64,000 bases of DNA from UBA5239 sp040391785 (lineage in GTDB: Bacteria > Verrucomicrobiota > Lentisphaeria > Victivallales > Victivallaceae). The stretch covers positions 3,250 to 67,249 of the forward strand of contig JBEBXH010000024.1 of assembly GCA_040391785.1 (NCBI GenBank), read 5' to 3'. Under the pieces are notes generated by a model. That model was not told the origin of the DNA. It searched no databases and saw only the letters and a list, made by a program, of their open reading frames with translations. Of the stretch, positions 41,962 through 51,259 are shown piece after piece (position 1 is the first letter of the stretch; each line of letters starts with the position of its first letter). The translations under genes were made by a program, and so were the position numbers.

Positions 41962-43680
41962 CTATTCCTTTGTGGTCTCAAATGTCACCGGCAATTGCGC
42001 CGCTCCACGATTATATCCGGAGTCGACCGCATGTACGGTAATAATATGCCTGCCCGGCCCGAAAAGCCGGGTATCGATCGTATATTCGGGCGTCGCCGAT
42101 TCCGCCATCAACCGGTTATCGACGAAAAACCGGTACTGGCGGATTGTATTGCCCTCCACCACGGCCTCTGCCTGAGCCTTTACCACTACCTTCATGGAAG
42201 CGATTTTCGCCTCAAATCCCGGACTGGAAATCGTCACCTTGGGGGCCGGCTGAATAAACTCCCTGTAGCAAACTTCCTCCGCATATTTCAGCAATTCCGA
42301 AGCATAATTTCCCGGAACGGCACAATCTCTGTTACCGTAAAAAGCCATCCCCGGCATTTCCGGAAAAAGCTGGCGCGAAGTTTTGATCATATTCTCCACC
42401 TGTTCTTTGCTCAGGATATCCCCCTCGTGATAATATTCCTCTTTCATAAAAAATCCGTACAGGGGAATCGTTTTCTCGATCACGCCGATTTTTTTGGCAT
42501 ATGCCAGGCGTTTCATCACGCCGGGCAATCCGATCCCCATGGTTTTCGGGAAACGCTTATTCAGATTCGACTGTCCTTCCAGCACCAGCAAATCCGGCTG
42601 TCCCTGCTCGACCAACGGCATAATCGAGTCCTCTGCCCGCCAGTAGATCAAAATAAAGAAAGCAGGGTTTTTCTTTTTGGCTTCCAGGACCCCCTTGATT
42701 GCCCAGTCGATTTTCTGCTCTTTCAACACCCGGTTCGGGTCCTCGAGCGCGCCGATATCCTCGCCGGCACGACGTGTCCCCTGCCATTCATCTACCTGAA
42801 TTCCAATAAACTGCGTAGACCTCCCCACATAACCGTCAATGATTCTCTCCTCGCTGTTCGCCGGATTATTCGGTCCATAATGCCAGCGTAACGGCAGAAT
42901 CCCGCGCTCCGGCCGTCCATTTGCCAAGCGTGCAGCCAACACGTTGACGACGCTTGCCGGATGCCGGGTCGATTCCCCGGAAAAAACCAGGAAATAGTAA
43001 GGCGAACTGATCGGCGGCAGATGTGCCGAAGGATATATTCGCAGCGTTTCCTTGTCAAGGTCAAGCCCAGACGGAGCCGGGGCATCACCGGCAGTAGTTA
43101 TTTTCAGCGTACAATTCTTTAAGACCACGTTCCAGGCGGGTGTTTTCGGCATGCCGAAAATCGTCGGCCCCATTTTCACAAACAACCCGTAATTCGGCGT
43201 CTGGCCAAATACCCAACCCGACACCAGCGGAGTCATATCGACCTCACATCTGCCGCTTTTGACCTCCGGACTATAGACAATACTGCGGTCGGCGCCCATG
43301 TCGATATTCGTTTTTTTGGCATTGGCCCATTTCGCCTCGCCCAGCCCCGGCGATTCCCAGTTGACCGCTAACGGGTTATAGTCCACAATCATCGGCATGA
43401 TCTCTAACGGCAGGCTTTCCGGATTGTTCTTCACGTCGATATCAAACGACAAAACAGCTTTTTCGATATTCCGGATTTTGCTACCGGAAATCCTGCTCAA
43501 ATCAAAGCGGATGAACCCACGCGAAAAATTCGCCCAGGGAACTCCGATCAGCTGGATTTCTCCCGTCTTTTTCTGATTTTTCTTGTCAACCGTGATCATG
43601 CTTACCGGCTTGAGTAAATATTCATCCGCATAACTTATCACCGTCAGGCAAATCATACCAATCCAAAATAGTTTTTTCAT
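41962..43680 (-). CDS. Secreted multidomain protein: DNRLRE-like domain, TIM-barrel-like region, Ig-like tail
   Basis: 572 residues from the ATG at 43680, with GGGA 6 bases upstream; the in-frame ATG at 43692 is too close to its purine stretch. Signal peptide about 1-18 (ending SYA). Residues ~25-170 look like a DNRLRE/CBM-type beta sandwich (FIRFDLSRISGSKIRNIEKAVLSFD). Residues ~190-470 look like an alpha/beta barrel with HYGPNNPANSEERIIDGYVG, WQGTRRAGED and FFILIYWRAEDS. The last ~90 residues (KVTISSPGFE, then RQYRFFVDNRLMAES) form an Ig-like domain. I do not recognise the enzyme family. From context with the fucosidase it is likely a secreted glycan-binding or glycan-cleaving protein. Confidence 0.6.
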   Translation of the reverse strand: MKKLFWIGMICLTVISYADEYLLKPVSMITVDKKNQKKTGEIQLIGVPWANFSRGFIRFDLSRISGSKIRNIEKAVLSFDIDVKNNPESLPLEIMPMIVDYNPLAVNWESPGLGEAKWANAKKTNIDMGADRSIVYSPEVKSGRCEVDMTPLVSGWVFGQTPNYGLFVKMGPTIFGMPKTPAWNVVLKNCTLKITTAGDAPAPSGLDLDKETLRIYPSAHLPPISSPYYFLVFSGESTRHPASVVNVLAARLANGRPERGILPLRWHYGPNNPANSEERIIDGYVGRSTQFIGIQVDEWQGTRRAGEDIGALEDPNRVLKEQKIDWAIKGVLEAKKKNPAFFILIYWRAEDSIMPLVEQGQPDLLVLEGQSNLNKRFPKTMGIGLPGVMKRLAYAKKIGVIEKTIPLYGFFMKEEYYHEGDILSKEQVENMIKTSRQLFPEMPGMAFYGNRDCAVPGNYASELLKYAEEVCYREFIQPAPKVTISSPGFEAKIASMKVVVKAQAEAVVEGNTIRQYRFFVDNRLMAESATPEYTIDTRLFGPGRHIITVHAVDSGYNRGAAQLPVTFETTKE

Positions 43681-43695
43681 ATCTGTTCCCATCCT

Positions 43696-44361
43696 TTATT
43701 CCGGAAAATTTAACAGCGTCAGCCGCCGATTCGCGAATTCCTGAAATTTCAGCCGTTCCACATGACAATCCAGAAAACCCGTCTGAACGTACCCATCATG
43801 AAATCCGGCTCCTTCATTCAGCAGCGGCAGTAGCTGAGTCGGATTGTAGGTACCGTCAATGAACGTATTCCGGGCGCAGGAAACAAAATACAGGCGTGTG
43901 CTCGGCAACTTGATTCTTTCCAACTTTTTACCCCCGATGGCCGTTGGATAAATGTAACTCGCTTTCCAAACCGGCGAAACCCCGGTGTAGCGGTTGCATT
44001 GGTAGTAATGTTCGTCGCTGCAGAACAATGCCCACTTTTTGCCGAAAGGCGCCAGTGTCGCATCATTGGTATTCCAGTGGACATCATTCCCCTGCTGTAC
44101 GCGCAGCCAGTCGGCAAATCCCGTCTGATTCCAGCGGTAGGTGCCGATTCCATAAAAGGTAAAGCAATGCCCGCCATATTCTTCCCGGTACAGCTCGCTG
44201 TAAATCATCAGTTGCTTGATCGTGTTGACACAATGCGTGCCTCTGGCCTTGCGCCTGGCCATATTCAGTGCCGGCAGCAGCAATGCAGCCAATATCGCAA
44301 TAATAGCAATTACAATCAAGAGTTCAATAAGTGTAAAATATAAAGCTTGCGATTTTTTCAT
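43696..44361 (-). CDS. Pseudopilin-like protein, variant H-X9-DC motif
   Basis: 221 residues from the ATG at 44361, with GAGGAG 6 bases upstream; a longer frame to 44481 overlaps the LacI gene. The leader MKKSQALY is followed by FTLIELLIVIAIIAILAALLLPALNMA. The residue before the cleavage site is Tyr, not Gly. Near the C-terminus HDGYVQTGFLDCH keeps the His-X9-Asp spacing but has Cys where the family has Gly. It lies between the LacI regulator (22 bases upstream) and the secreted multidomain protein (15 bases downstream), the same order as at 36315-40700. Confidence 0.87.
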   Translation of the reverse strand: MKKSQALYFTLIELLIVIAIIAILAALLLPALNMARRKARGTHCVNTIKQLMIYSELYREEYGGHCFTFYGIGTYRWNQTGFADWLRVQQGNDVHWNTNDATLAPFGKKWALFCSDEHYYQCNRYTGVSPVWKASYIYPTAIGGKKLERIKLPSTRLYFVSCARNTFIDGTYNPTQLLPLLNEGAGFHDGYVQTGFLDCHVERLKFQEFANRRLTLLNFPE

Positions 44362-44383
44362 ACGATACTCCTCAGTTTTAATG

Positions 44384-45424
44384 TTATTGCTTGCAATCGA
44401 TAACCGATTCCCTGGCCAGGTATGTAGTTGGAAATTCGATGGTCTCCGGCGGAACTTCCGGATTCCCGATTCGCCCGGCAATCCGCTGCATCAATTCATA
44501 GCCCATCGTCTGGTAGTCCTGCACCACCGTTGAGATTTTCGGGTTGGCGTGAATCGTGAAATCGATATCTCCGAACCCTACCAGCGACAATTCATCCGGC
44601 ACCCGCCAGCCATTTCCCGCCGCAGTGGTCAATACCTGCAGCGCCACATAATCCGACGAACAACAAATTGCAGTCGGGCGTTCCTTTTGCCCGCACAACT
44701 GTTTAACAAACCGGATAATGTCATCATTATTCCGGTGATCGCTATGCATCATCCACTCCTGACATACTTCCAGCCCTAACTCACTCAATGCATCCATGAA
44801 ACCGTTAAAACGGGGCTGGACATAAGGCCGCTCCAATCCGTCAGAAATAAAACCGAACCTCCGATGCCCCTGTTCAAATAACCGCTTTACCGCTCCGTGT
44901 TCACCTTGAAACGCATCGAATACTGCTTTGACGTCGAATTGTCCACCGTTCTTGCAGTCCGAACACCCTACCGGAATCTTGAGCTGCTTTGCTTCCTGCA
45001 ACAAATACTCCTGATGCGGCACCCACGAGGCGATAATGATTCCCTCCGGCCGGGTCTCCAGGATATGATCATAGAACAGAATGATCTCCTGCCGCCTGTT
45101 CTCATAATCGGGTTCTCCTACCGGAACTTCATGAAGTTTCAGGCTGTACCCGGCATTATTGGCACTTTTAATGGCCCCGGCAAAGATATTGAACACATAT
45201 TCATGAGCAGCATCGCAGGCTATGAACGACATGAAACCGGTTTTACCGGTCTGCATCTGGGTTGCCAATGCATTCCGGCGGTAACCGAGGCGATTAGCCG
45301 CTTCCATGACTTTCTGACGTGTTTTTTCCGCCAGCGGTAACCGCGACGTCCGGTTCCCGAGTGCCACCGACACCGTCGAATAACTCACTCCCGCCTCTTT
45401 CGCGATATCTTTGATTGTAACCAT
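44384..45424 (-). CDS. LacI-family transcriptional regulator
   Basis: 346 residues. The N-terminal helix-turn-helix and hinge read TIKDIAKEAGVSYSTVSVALGNR and LGYRRNALATQM. The sensor is a periplasmic-binding-protein fold ending DELSLVGFGDIDFTIHANPKISTVVQDY, so the ligand is probably a sugar. AAGGA lies directly against the ATG, closer than usual. A canonical promoter and a perfect 20-bp palindrome with a central CG lie just upstream, which suggests autorepression. The pseudopilin, the secreted protein and the fucosidase follow on the same strand as its likely regulon. Confidence 0.92.
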   Translation of the reverse strand: MVTIKDIAKEAGVSYSTVSVALGNRTSRLPLAEKTRQKVMEAANRLGYRRNALATQMQTGKTGFMSFIACDAAHEYVFNIFAGAIKSANNAGYSLKLHEVPVGEPDYENRRQEIILFYDHILETRPEGIIIASWVPHQEYLLQEAKQLKIPVGCSDCKNGGQFDVKAVFDAFQGEHGAVKRLFEQGHRRFGFISDGLERPYVQPRFNGFMDALSELGLEVCQEWMMHSDHRNNDDIIRFVKQLCGQKERPTAICCSSDYVALQVLTTAAGNGWRVPDELSLVGFGDIDFTIHANPKISTVVQDYQTMGYELMQRIAGRIGNPEVPPETIEFPTTYLARESVIDCKQ

Positions 45425-45441
45425 TCCTTATCAAACCCTTA

Positions 45442-45461
45442 AAATAACAACGTTGTTATTT
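45442..45461. promoter_or_regulatory. LacI-type operator
   Basis: Perfect 20-bp palindrome AAATAACAACGTTGTTATTT with the central CG typical of LacI-family operators. It lies 17 bases upstream of the lacI-type ATG and directly downstream of its -10 box, where it would block transcription. Confidence 0.8.
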
Positions 45462-45463
45462 AT

Positions 45464-45491
45464 ATTATAACCTCACTTCCGAATTTGTCAA
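45464..45491 (-). promoter_or_regulatory. Sigma70-type promoter of the LacI-pseudopilin-fucosidase operon
   Basis: Minus strand: perfect TTGACA (45491-45486), 16-bp spacer, perfect TATAAT (45469-45464). The operator palindrome begins 2 bases downstream. Confidence 0.82.
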
Positions 45492-45534
45492 GAACCCAAA
45501 CGGAAATTTTTATCTCATCCCTCCTCTATCCCTG

Positions 45535-45576
45535 CTTTTCTTGCAAGAATTTGTACTTTTCTTGTAACCAGTACAA
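45535..45576. repeat. Direct and inverted repeats upstream of macA
   Basis: CTTTTCTTGCAA (45535-45546) and CTTTTCTTGTAA (45556-45567) are 21 bp apart. The first contains the palindrome TTCTTGCAAGAA (45538-45549), and an inverted pair TTGTACT (45551) / AGTACAA (45570) overlaps the second. They lie 48-89 bases before the macA start and may bind a regulator. Confidence 0.45.
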
Positions 45577-45623
45577 TAAATATCCCGACTTAATCGTTAT
45601 ACAAAATAAACTGGAGTTGATCG

Positions 45624-46936
45624 ATGAAAAAAATAATTAAATGGTTTATATGGATTATCATATTGGCAGCCCTCTGCGTTGGCGGGTATTTTGGTTACCA
45701 GAAGTATTCGACGAAGTCGGATACGGTGGTGTTCCGCACGGAAAAAGTGGTGCGTGATCATCTGTCGAGCTTCATCAGCGCCACCGGTACCGTGGAGCCG
45801 GAGGAACTGGTAAACGTCGGCGCGCAGGTCAACGGCATGATCGAGAAATTCGGGCTCGATGCCGACGGCAAGAGCGTCGACTACGGTTCACGCGTCACCG
45901 CCGGCATGATCCTGGCCCAGATCGACGATTCGCTGTTCGTGGCCGACCTCCGCCAGAACGAGGCTCAGCGCCTGCAGGCCAAAGCCTCGATCGTCAGCGC
46001 CGAAGCCGCCATCAAACAGGCCAAAGCCAAGCTCGTTCTCGCCGAAACCAACTACAACCGCGCCACCTCCCTGGCCCCGAAGGGCGCCATGGCCAAGAGC
46101 GATTACGATACCGCGTACTCCGATTACACCGTGGCCCAGGCGGCCATCGCCGTGGCCGAGGCCGACCTGGAACAGGCCAAGGCCCAGCTCGCCAACTCCG
46201 AGGCCTCCGTCGCCCGCAGCACCCGCAACCTCGAATACTGCACGATCAAATCCCCCGTGGACGGCATCGTCATCGACCGCCGCGTCAGCGTGGGCCAGAC
46301 CGTGAACGCCAGCATGAACGCCCCGAGTTTGTTCCTGATCGCCAAAGATTTGAAGCGGATGCAGGTCTGGGTATCCGTGAACGAAGCCGACGTCGGCGAA
46401 ATCAAGGCCGGCATGCCGGTACTCTTCACCGTGGACGCCTTCCCCAATATTGAGTTCAAAGGCAGTGTCCACAAAATCCGCCTGAACGCCACCATGTCGC
46501 AGAACGTCGTGACCTACGTGATCGAAGTCGGCACCGACAATTCCGACGGCAAGCTCCTGCCTTACCTCACCGCCAATGTCAAATTCATCCGCGACAGCCG
46601 CCAGAACGTCATCTGCGTACCCAATTCCGCGTTCCGCTACACACCCGACGAGTCGCTGCTGGCCCCCGGCATCACCATACCCGAGCGCACCGGCAAGGAA
46701 CGTATCCTCTGGGTCCGCGCCAACGGCCATATCAAGCCCGTCAAAGTCACCACCGGCCTGAACGACGGCGTATCCACCGAAATCCTTACCGGCGACATTC
46801 AGGAAGGCGCGGAAGTCGTCACCGGCACCGTAATCGCCACCGCCGAGCAGAAAAATGCCGCCGGCGGCAGCCCCTTCATGCCGACTCCGCCCCGTCGCGG
46901 CGGCAACAACCAGAATCAGAACCGGGGTGCTTCAAG

Positions 46937-46940
<4 letters not shown>
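45624..46940 (+). CDS. macA: MacA-like periplasmic adaptor (HlyD/membrane fusion protein)
   Basis: 438 residues, with GGAG 7 bases before the ATG. One N-terminal membrane helix (about 5-25). The periplasmic part has a lipoyl-type half (LSSFISATGTVEPEELVNVGAQVNGMIEKF), a long coiled-coil hairpin rich in Ala, Lys and Glu (about 105-200, QAKASIVSAEAAIKQAKAKLVLAETN), the second lipoyl half (YCTIKSPVDGIVIDRRVSVGQTV) and beta-barrel domains. It should link the inner-membrane MacB pump to an outer-membrane channel, which is not encoded here. The stop overlaps the next ATG by 4 bases. Cargo (macrolide, peptide, lipid) is unknown. Confidence 0.88.
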
Positions 46941-47637
<697 letters not shown>

Positions 47638-47641
<4 letters not shown>

Positions 47642-48996
47642 GTATTTTCGCCACCATTTTTGTAGCGCTGAAGGCCCTGCGGCGCAACCCCACGCGGGCG
47701 CTGCTGACCACCCTCGGCATCGTCATCGGCATCGCCGCCGTCATCACCATGATGGAGATCGGCAAAGGTTCCTCGAGCTCGATCCGCACTTCCATCGAAA
47801 AAATGGGCGTGAACACGGTCGTCATCATGCCCGGTGCGCCGCGCCACGCCGGTGTCAGCCTCGGCATGGGGGCGCAAATGTCGCTCACCCCCGAGGACTG
47901 CGAAGCCATCGCCCGCGAATGCCACAACGTGGCAGAAGCGGTGCCGATCGTCACCGCCCGCAGCACTCAACTGATTTTCGGCAACGTCAACTGGACGCCG
48001 AACCAGATCGTCGGCTCCAGCCCCGAGTTTCTGACCATTCGCAACTGGGAGGTCGAAGAAGGCCGCTCGTTCACCCGCCGCGAACTTGATTCCCGCGCCC
48101 GGGTCTGCCTCGTCGGCCAGACGATTGTCCGCGAAGTTTTCAAGGGCGAATCGCCCATCGACAGCGAAATCCGCATCAAAAACACCAGCTTTACCGTCAT
48201 CGGCGTGCTCAAATCCAAAGGCGCCAACATGATGGGCTCCGACGAGGACGACGTGGTCATCGCCCCCTGGACAACCGTCCGGCTGCGCCTGACCGGTCTC
48301 AAAACCGGCACCGCCACCAACACCACCAGCACGGCCGCCACCTCACCCAGCGACCTCTTCCCCGGCACCGGCGTGGCGTTTTACCCGGAACAGTCCGACA
48401 CGCTCGCCACTGACACGCTGCTGGTCCCGAAATTCACCCACGTCGACCAGATCATGGTCATGGCGGTCTCCCCGGAAAAAGTCAATGACGCCATCCGCGA
48501 ACTGACCGCCCTGCTGCGCGAGCGCCACCGCATCGCCCCCGGCGATCCCGACGACTTCTGGGTCCGCAACGCCGCCGAATTCATGAAAACCCTCAGCAGC
48601 ACCTCCACCGTCATGACCAATTTACTGCTGGTGGTGGCGCTGATTTCGCTGCTGGTCGGCGGCGTCGGCATCATGAATATCATGCTGGTATCCGTCACCG
48701 AGCGCACCCGCGAAATCGGCCTCCGCATGGCGGTAGGGGCACGCTCACGCGACATTCTGCAACAGTTCCTGGTCGAATCGATCATCCTCTGCCTCGTCGG
48801 CGGCATCGTCGGCATCCTGCTCGGCCACGGCGCGGCGGTACTGGTCAACATGAAGCTCAACTGGCCCATCGAAACCAGTACCGAAGCGATCATCGCGGCA
48901 GTGGTGGTTTCTGCGGCAGTCGGCATCGTTTTCGGGTTCTACCCCGCCTGGAAAGCCTCCCGGCTCGACCCGATCGACTCCCTGCGCTACGAGTAA
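47638..48996 (+). CDS. MacB-type ABC transporter permease (FtsX domain)
   Basis: 452 residues. The N-terminal region ALRRNPTRALLTTLGIVIGIAAVITMMEIG is the first membrane helix of the MacB family. It is followed by a periplasmic MacB_PCD domain (about 50-325) and a C-terminal FtsX domain with three helices (LLLVVALISLLVGGVGIMNIMLVSVTERTREIGLRMAVGA, then two more, ending ASRLDPIDSLRYE). This is the mechanotransmission-type permease; with the ATPase and MacA it forms a tripartite efflux pump. It ends just before a 9-bp repeat array. Confidence 0.93.
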
Positions 48997-48999
48997 TAA

Positions 49000-49087
49000 A
49001 TGAGACCTATGAGACCTATGAGACCTATGAGACACATGGGAATTTGATTCCCTCTCCCATAGGTCCCAGATGTCCCATCAGTCCCAT
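49000..49087. repeat. Two facing arrays of a 9-bp repeat
   Basis: Three exact copies of ATGAGACCT (49000-49026) are followed by ATGAGACAC and ATGGGAATT. After an 8-base gap, the opposite strand carries ATGGGACTG, ATGGGACAT, CTGGGACCT and ATGGGAGAG (49087-49052). The arrays share the core ATGRGACNT, face each other and could fold into a hairpin. They begin 3 bases after the macB-type permease stop, so they may serve as a transcription end or as a slippage-prone repeat. Confidence 0.75.
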
Positions 49088-49127
49088 TTCTTCCTAAGAT
49101 TTCAATTTTTCACCGATTTCTTCAAAA

Positions 49128-49166
49128 AATTAGTTGATATATCATCTGTTTAGATGTAAACTAATT
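49128..49166. promoter_or_regulatory. Inverted repeat in the marR-type gene promoter, possible MarR operator
   Basis: AATTAGTT (49128-49135) and AACTAATT (49159-49166) are perfect inverted halves, 23 bases apart, and end 16 bases before the GTG start. Position and AT-rich sequence fit an autoregulatory MarR site. Confidence 0.45.
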
Positions 49167-49182
49167 AAAAGGAGAATCACCA

Positions 49183-49653
49183 GTGAAAACCAATAAGACC
49201 TACAATGAAGTCGTAAACTTCGGTTCGCCCGAGCACGAAGCCCTGATGGGCGTCTGGTGGGTCGGGCAGATGCTGAAAAAATACGCGCGGCGCTTTTTTG
49301 GCGAACTGCTTTCCAGCGAAGTCCAGTTCAATATCATGCTGCTGCTCAAATATTCCGATCATCCGCTCAGCCAGCGGGAACTCAGCGAAAAACTGCTCGT
49401 CGACAAATCCAACCTCACCGGCGTGGCCGGGCGCATGGAAGCCGCCGGGCTCCTCACCCGCAAAGTCGATGCGTCCGATGCCCGCGCTTACCAGCTCGAA
49501 CTCACCGCTCTCGGGCACGGCATCCTTGAACGGGTCGAGGTGCCCTACGATCAGAGAATCCAACGCCTGATGCAGGAGTTTTCGCCGGAAGAACTGGCCA
49601 CGCTGACCAACTTCATGGGGCGCATGCAAAAGGCCATCGAACGGGAGGAGTAA
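49183..49653 (+). CDS. MarR-family transcriptional regulator
   Basis: 156 residues starting with GTG at 49183, which has GGAG 8 bases upstream. Winged-helix DNA-binding domain in the centre: EVQFNIMLLLKYSDHPLSQRELSEKLLVDKSNLTGVAGRME, with the wing LLTRKVDASDARAYQLELTALG. Flanking helices form the dimer interface. It leads an operon with a GNAT gene (3 bases downstream) and an aminotransferase. It lies downstream of the MacAB-type pump and might regulate it, as MarR proteins often control efflux, but this is inference. Confidence 0.92.
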   Translation: MKTNKTYNEVVNFGSPEHEALMGVWWVGQMLKKYARRFFGELLSSEVQFNIMLLLKYSDHPLSQRELSEKLLVDKSNLTGVAGRMEAAGLLTRKVDASDARAYQLELTALGHGILERVEVPYDQRIQRLMQEFSPEELATLTNFMGRMQKAIEREE

Positions 49654-49655
49654 CC

Positions 49656-50204
49656 ATGTGGGATATCGAAATCAGGCCGCCGGCCAATGAAGAGGAAATT
49701 CAGCAGCTATGGGCGCTGAATCACGAAGTATTTTCACAGGAGCTGCGTCAGCACGAAATCCACGGCAACGGCCGCCTCGTGGATAAGTTTCACCACAAAA
49801 ATCATTACATCGCGGCCTGGCGCGGCGGGGAAGCCGTCGGCATGGTCTGCGCGCACAGCGAGCCCCCCTTCTCCGCCGTGGAAAAATTCGGCGCGGTCAT
49901 GTCGCAGGCGATTCTGCCCGGCGCCACCGCCGAAGTCCGGCTGCTGGCGGTCAAACCGGAATACCGCCATTCGCTGATCGTGCCGAAAATGGGGGCTGAG
50001 ATTTTCACCTATCTTTCGGGATTCGGCATCAAACTGCTGGTGATCTCCGGGGTAGCCGAACAGAAACGCTTTTACGAACACATCGGTTTCCGGGCCATCG
50101 GCGAACCGGTTCAGAACGGCGCCGCCTGGTTTTACCCCATGGTTGCCCATCTGCCGGCCGTCCTGGCCTGGAGCCACGAGATCATCGCGAGGTGCCGGAA
50201 ATGA
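49656..50204 (+). CDS. GNAT-like acetyltransferase domain protein
   Basis: 182 residues, preceded by GGGAGGAG in the end of the marR-type gene. The layout fits a GNAT fold: HYIAAWRGGEAVGMVCAH strands, EVRLLAVKPEYRHSLIVPKMGAEIFTYL at the acetyl-CoA region and KRFYEHIGFRAIGEPV at the end. The R-x-x-G-x-G/A loop is not perfect, so cofactor binding is less certain than in the other GNAT genes here. The ATG of the next gene overlaps its stop. Confidence 0.72.
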   Translation: MWDIEIRPPANEEEIQQLWALNHEVFSQELRQHEIHGNGRLVDKFHHKNHYIAAWRGGEAVGMVCAHSEPPFSAVEKFGAVMSQAILPGATAEVRLLAVKPEYRHSLIVPKMGAEIFTYLSGFGIKLLVISGVAEQKRFYEHIGFRAIGEPVQNGAAWFYPMVAHLPAVLAWSHEIIARCRK

Positions 50205-51250
50205 ATATTCTGGAATTCACCCCCACCGTCCCGCACCTCTTTCCGAGGGCCAAAGCGACGCTGACAGAACCGCTTTTTTCACACCGCAGCGACGAATTCG
50301 GCCAACTCTTCCGCCGCGCGTCCGAACTGCTCAAGCTCATGAGTTACGACTGCTTCCATCCGCTGATTGCCGCCGGTACCGGCACTTGGGCCAATGAACT
50401 GATGGTCTGGAACATCCTCCCGAACGCGCGCCGGGGACTCACACTGGTAAACGGCGAATTCGGCGCGCGGCTGTACCGCCAGTGCTGCGCCTGCCGTCCC
50501 GACACCGTCAAGCTCGAAATGGGCTGGGGCGCTCCGTTCGACCGCGACAAGCTCGCCTCATGCCTGGACGCCAACCCCGAAATCGACTGGATTTTCGCCG
50601 TCGCCACCGAAACCAGCTGCGGCATGAGCAACGACCTGAACATGCTCGACCAGCTCTGCCGTCCGCGTCAAATCCGCATCGCGCTCGACGGCGTCAGCGC
50701 GGTAGGTATGGCCCCGGAGCTTTTCACCTTGACGCAGCCGGGCATGATCACCGCGTCGAGCGGCAAAGCCCTGGCCGCCCTGCCCGGCATTGCGCTGATT
50801 TTCTGCGACACCGCCCTTGAATTCAAACCGTCCCGGAACATCCCTGACTCATTGGATATCACCCGCCTGCTGGCCGCGGAATCCTCGCCGGGCATGGTGC
50901 GCAATACGCTCGGTTCCCCGCAGCTCTCCTGTCTCGCGGCCAGCCTCGAAGAACTCGCCGCCATCCCCGATTACTGCGCCATGCACGCCGCCTACAAACA
51001 ACAAATCATCGAAGCCTTCAAACGCATTGACGTTGAAGCGCTGCCGAACAGCAGCAGTCCGATGGTCACTACCTTCAAACGGCCCCACGAACCCGAGTGG
51101 CAACGCCTGAACGCCAACCTGGCCCGCAACGGCATCCGCCTCTACACCGACCCCGAATACCTGAAATCCCGCAATCTGTTCCAAGTCGCCACCATGGGCA
51201 ACATCCTCCCCGCCGACATCGATTTTCTGATTCAAACTTTAACCGATTAA
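50201..51250 (+). CDS. Class V-type PLP aminotransferase (alanine-glyoxylate / AEP transaminase-like)
   Basis: 349 residues from the ATG at 50201, which overlaps the GNAT stop (ATGA) and has GAGG upstream. Fold type I with GTGTWANELMVWNIL in the cofactor region, ATETSCGMSNDLNMLDQLC, IALDGVSAVGM with the PLP aspartate, and TASSGKALAALPGIALIF with the Schiff-base lysine. It is nearest to the alanine-glyoxylate/serine-pyruvate/2-aminoethylphosphonate transaminase group. The pairing with a GNAT and MarR gene gives no clear substrate. Confidence 0.8.
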   Translation: MNILEFTPTVPHLFPRAKATLTEPLFSHRSDEFGQLFRRASELLKLMSYDCFHPLIAAGTGTWANELMVWNILPNARRGLTLVNGEFGARLYRQCCACRPDTVKLEMGWGAPFDRDKLASCLDANPEIDWIFAVATETSCGMSNDLNMLDQLCRPRQIRIALDGVSAVGMAPELFTLTQPGMITASSGKALAALPGIALIFCDTALEFKPSRNIPDSLDITRLLAAESSPGMVRNTLGSPQLSCLAASLEELAAIPDYCAMHAAYKQQIIEAFKRIDVEALPNSSSPMVTTFKRPHEPEWQRLNANLARNGIRLYTDPEYLKSRNLFQVATMGNILPADIDFLIQTLTD

Positions 51251-51259
51251 AGGTGATCC

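Noticed and set aside
49000..49087. CRISPR array
   Set aside because: Repeat units are 9 bp, directly adjacent and without spacers; no cas genes nearby.
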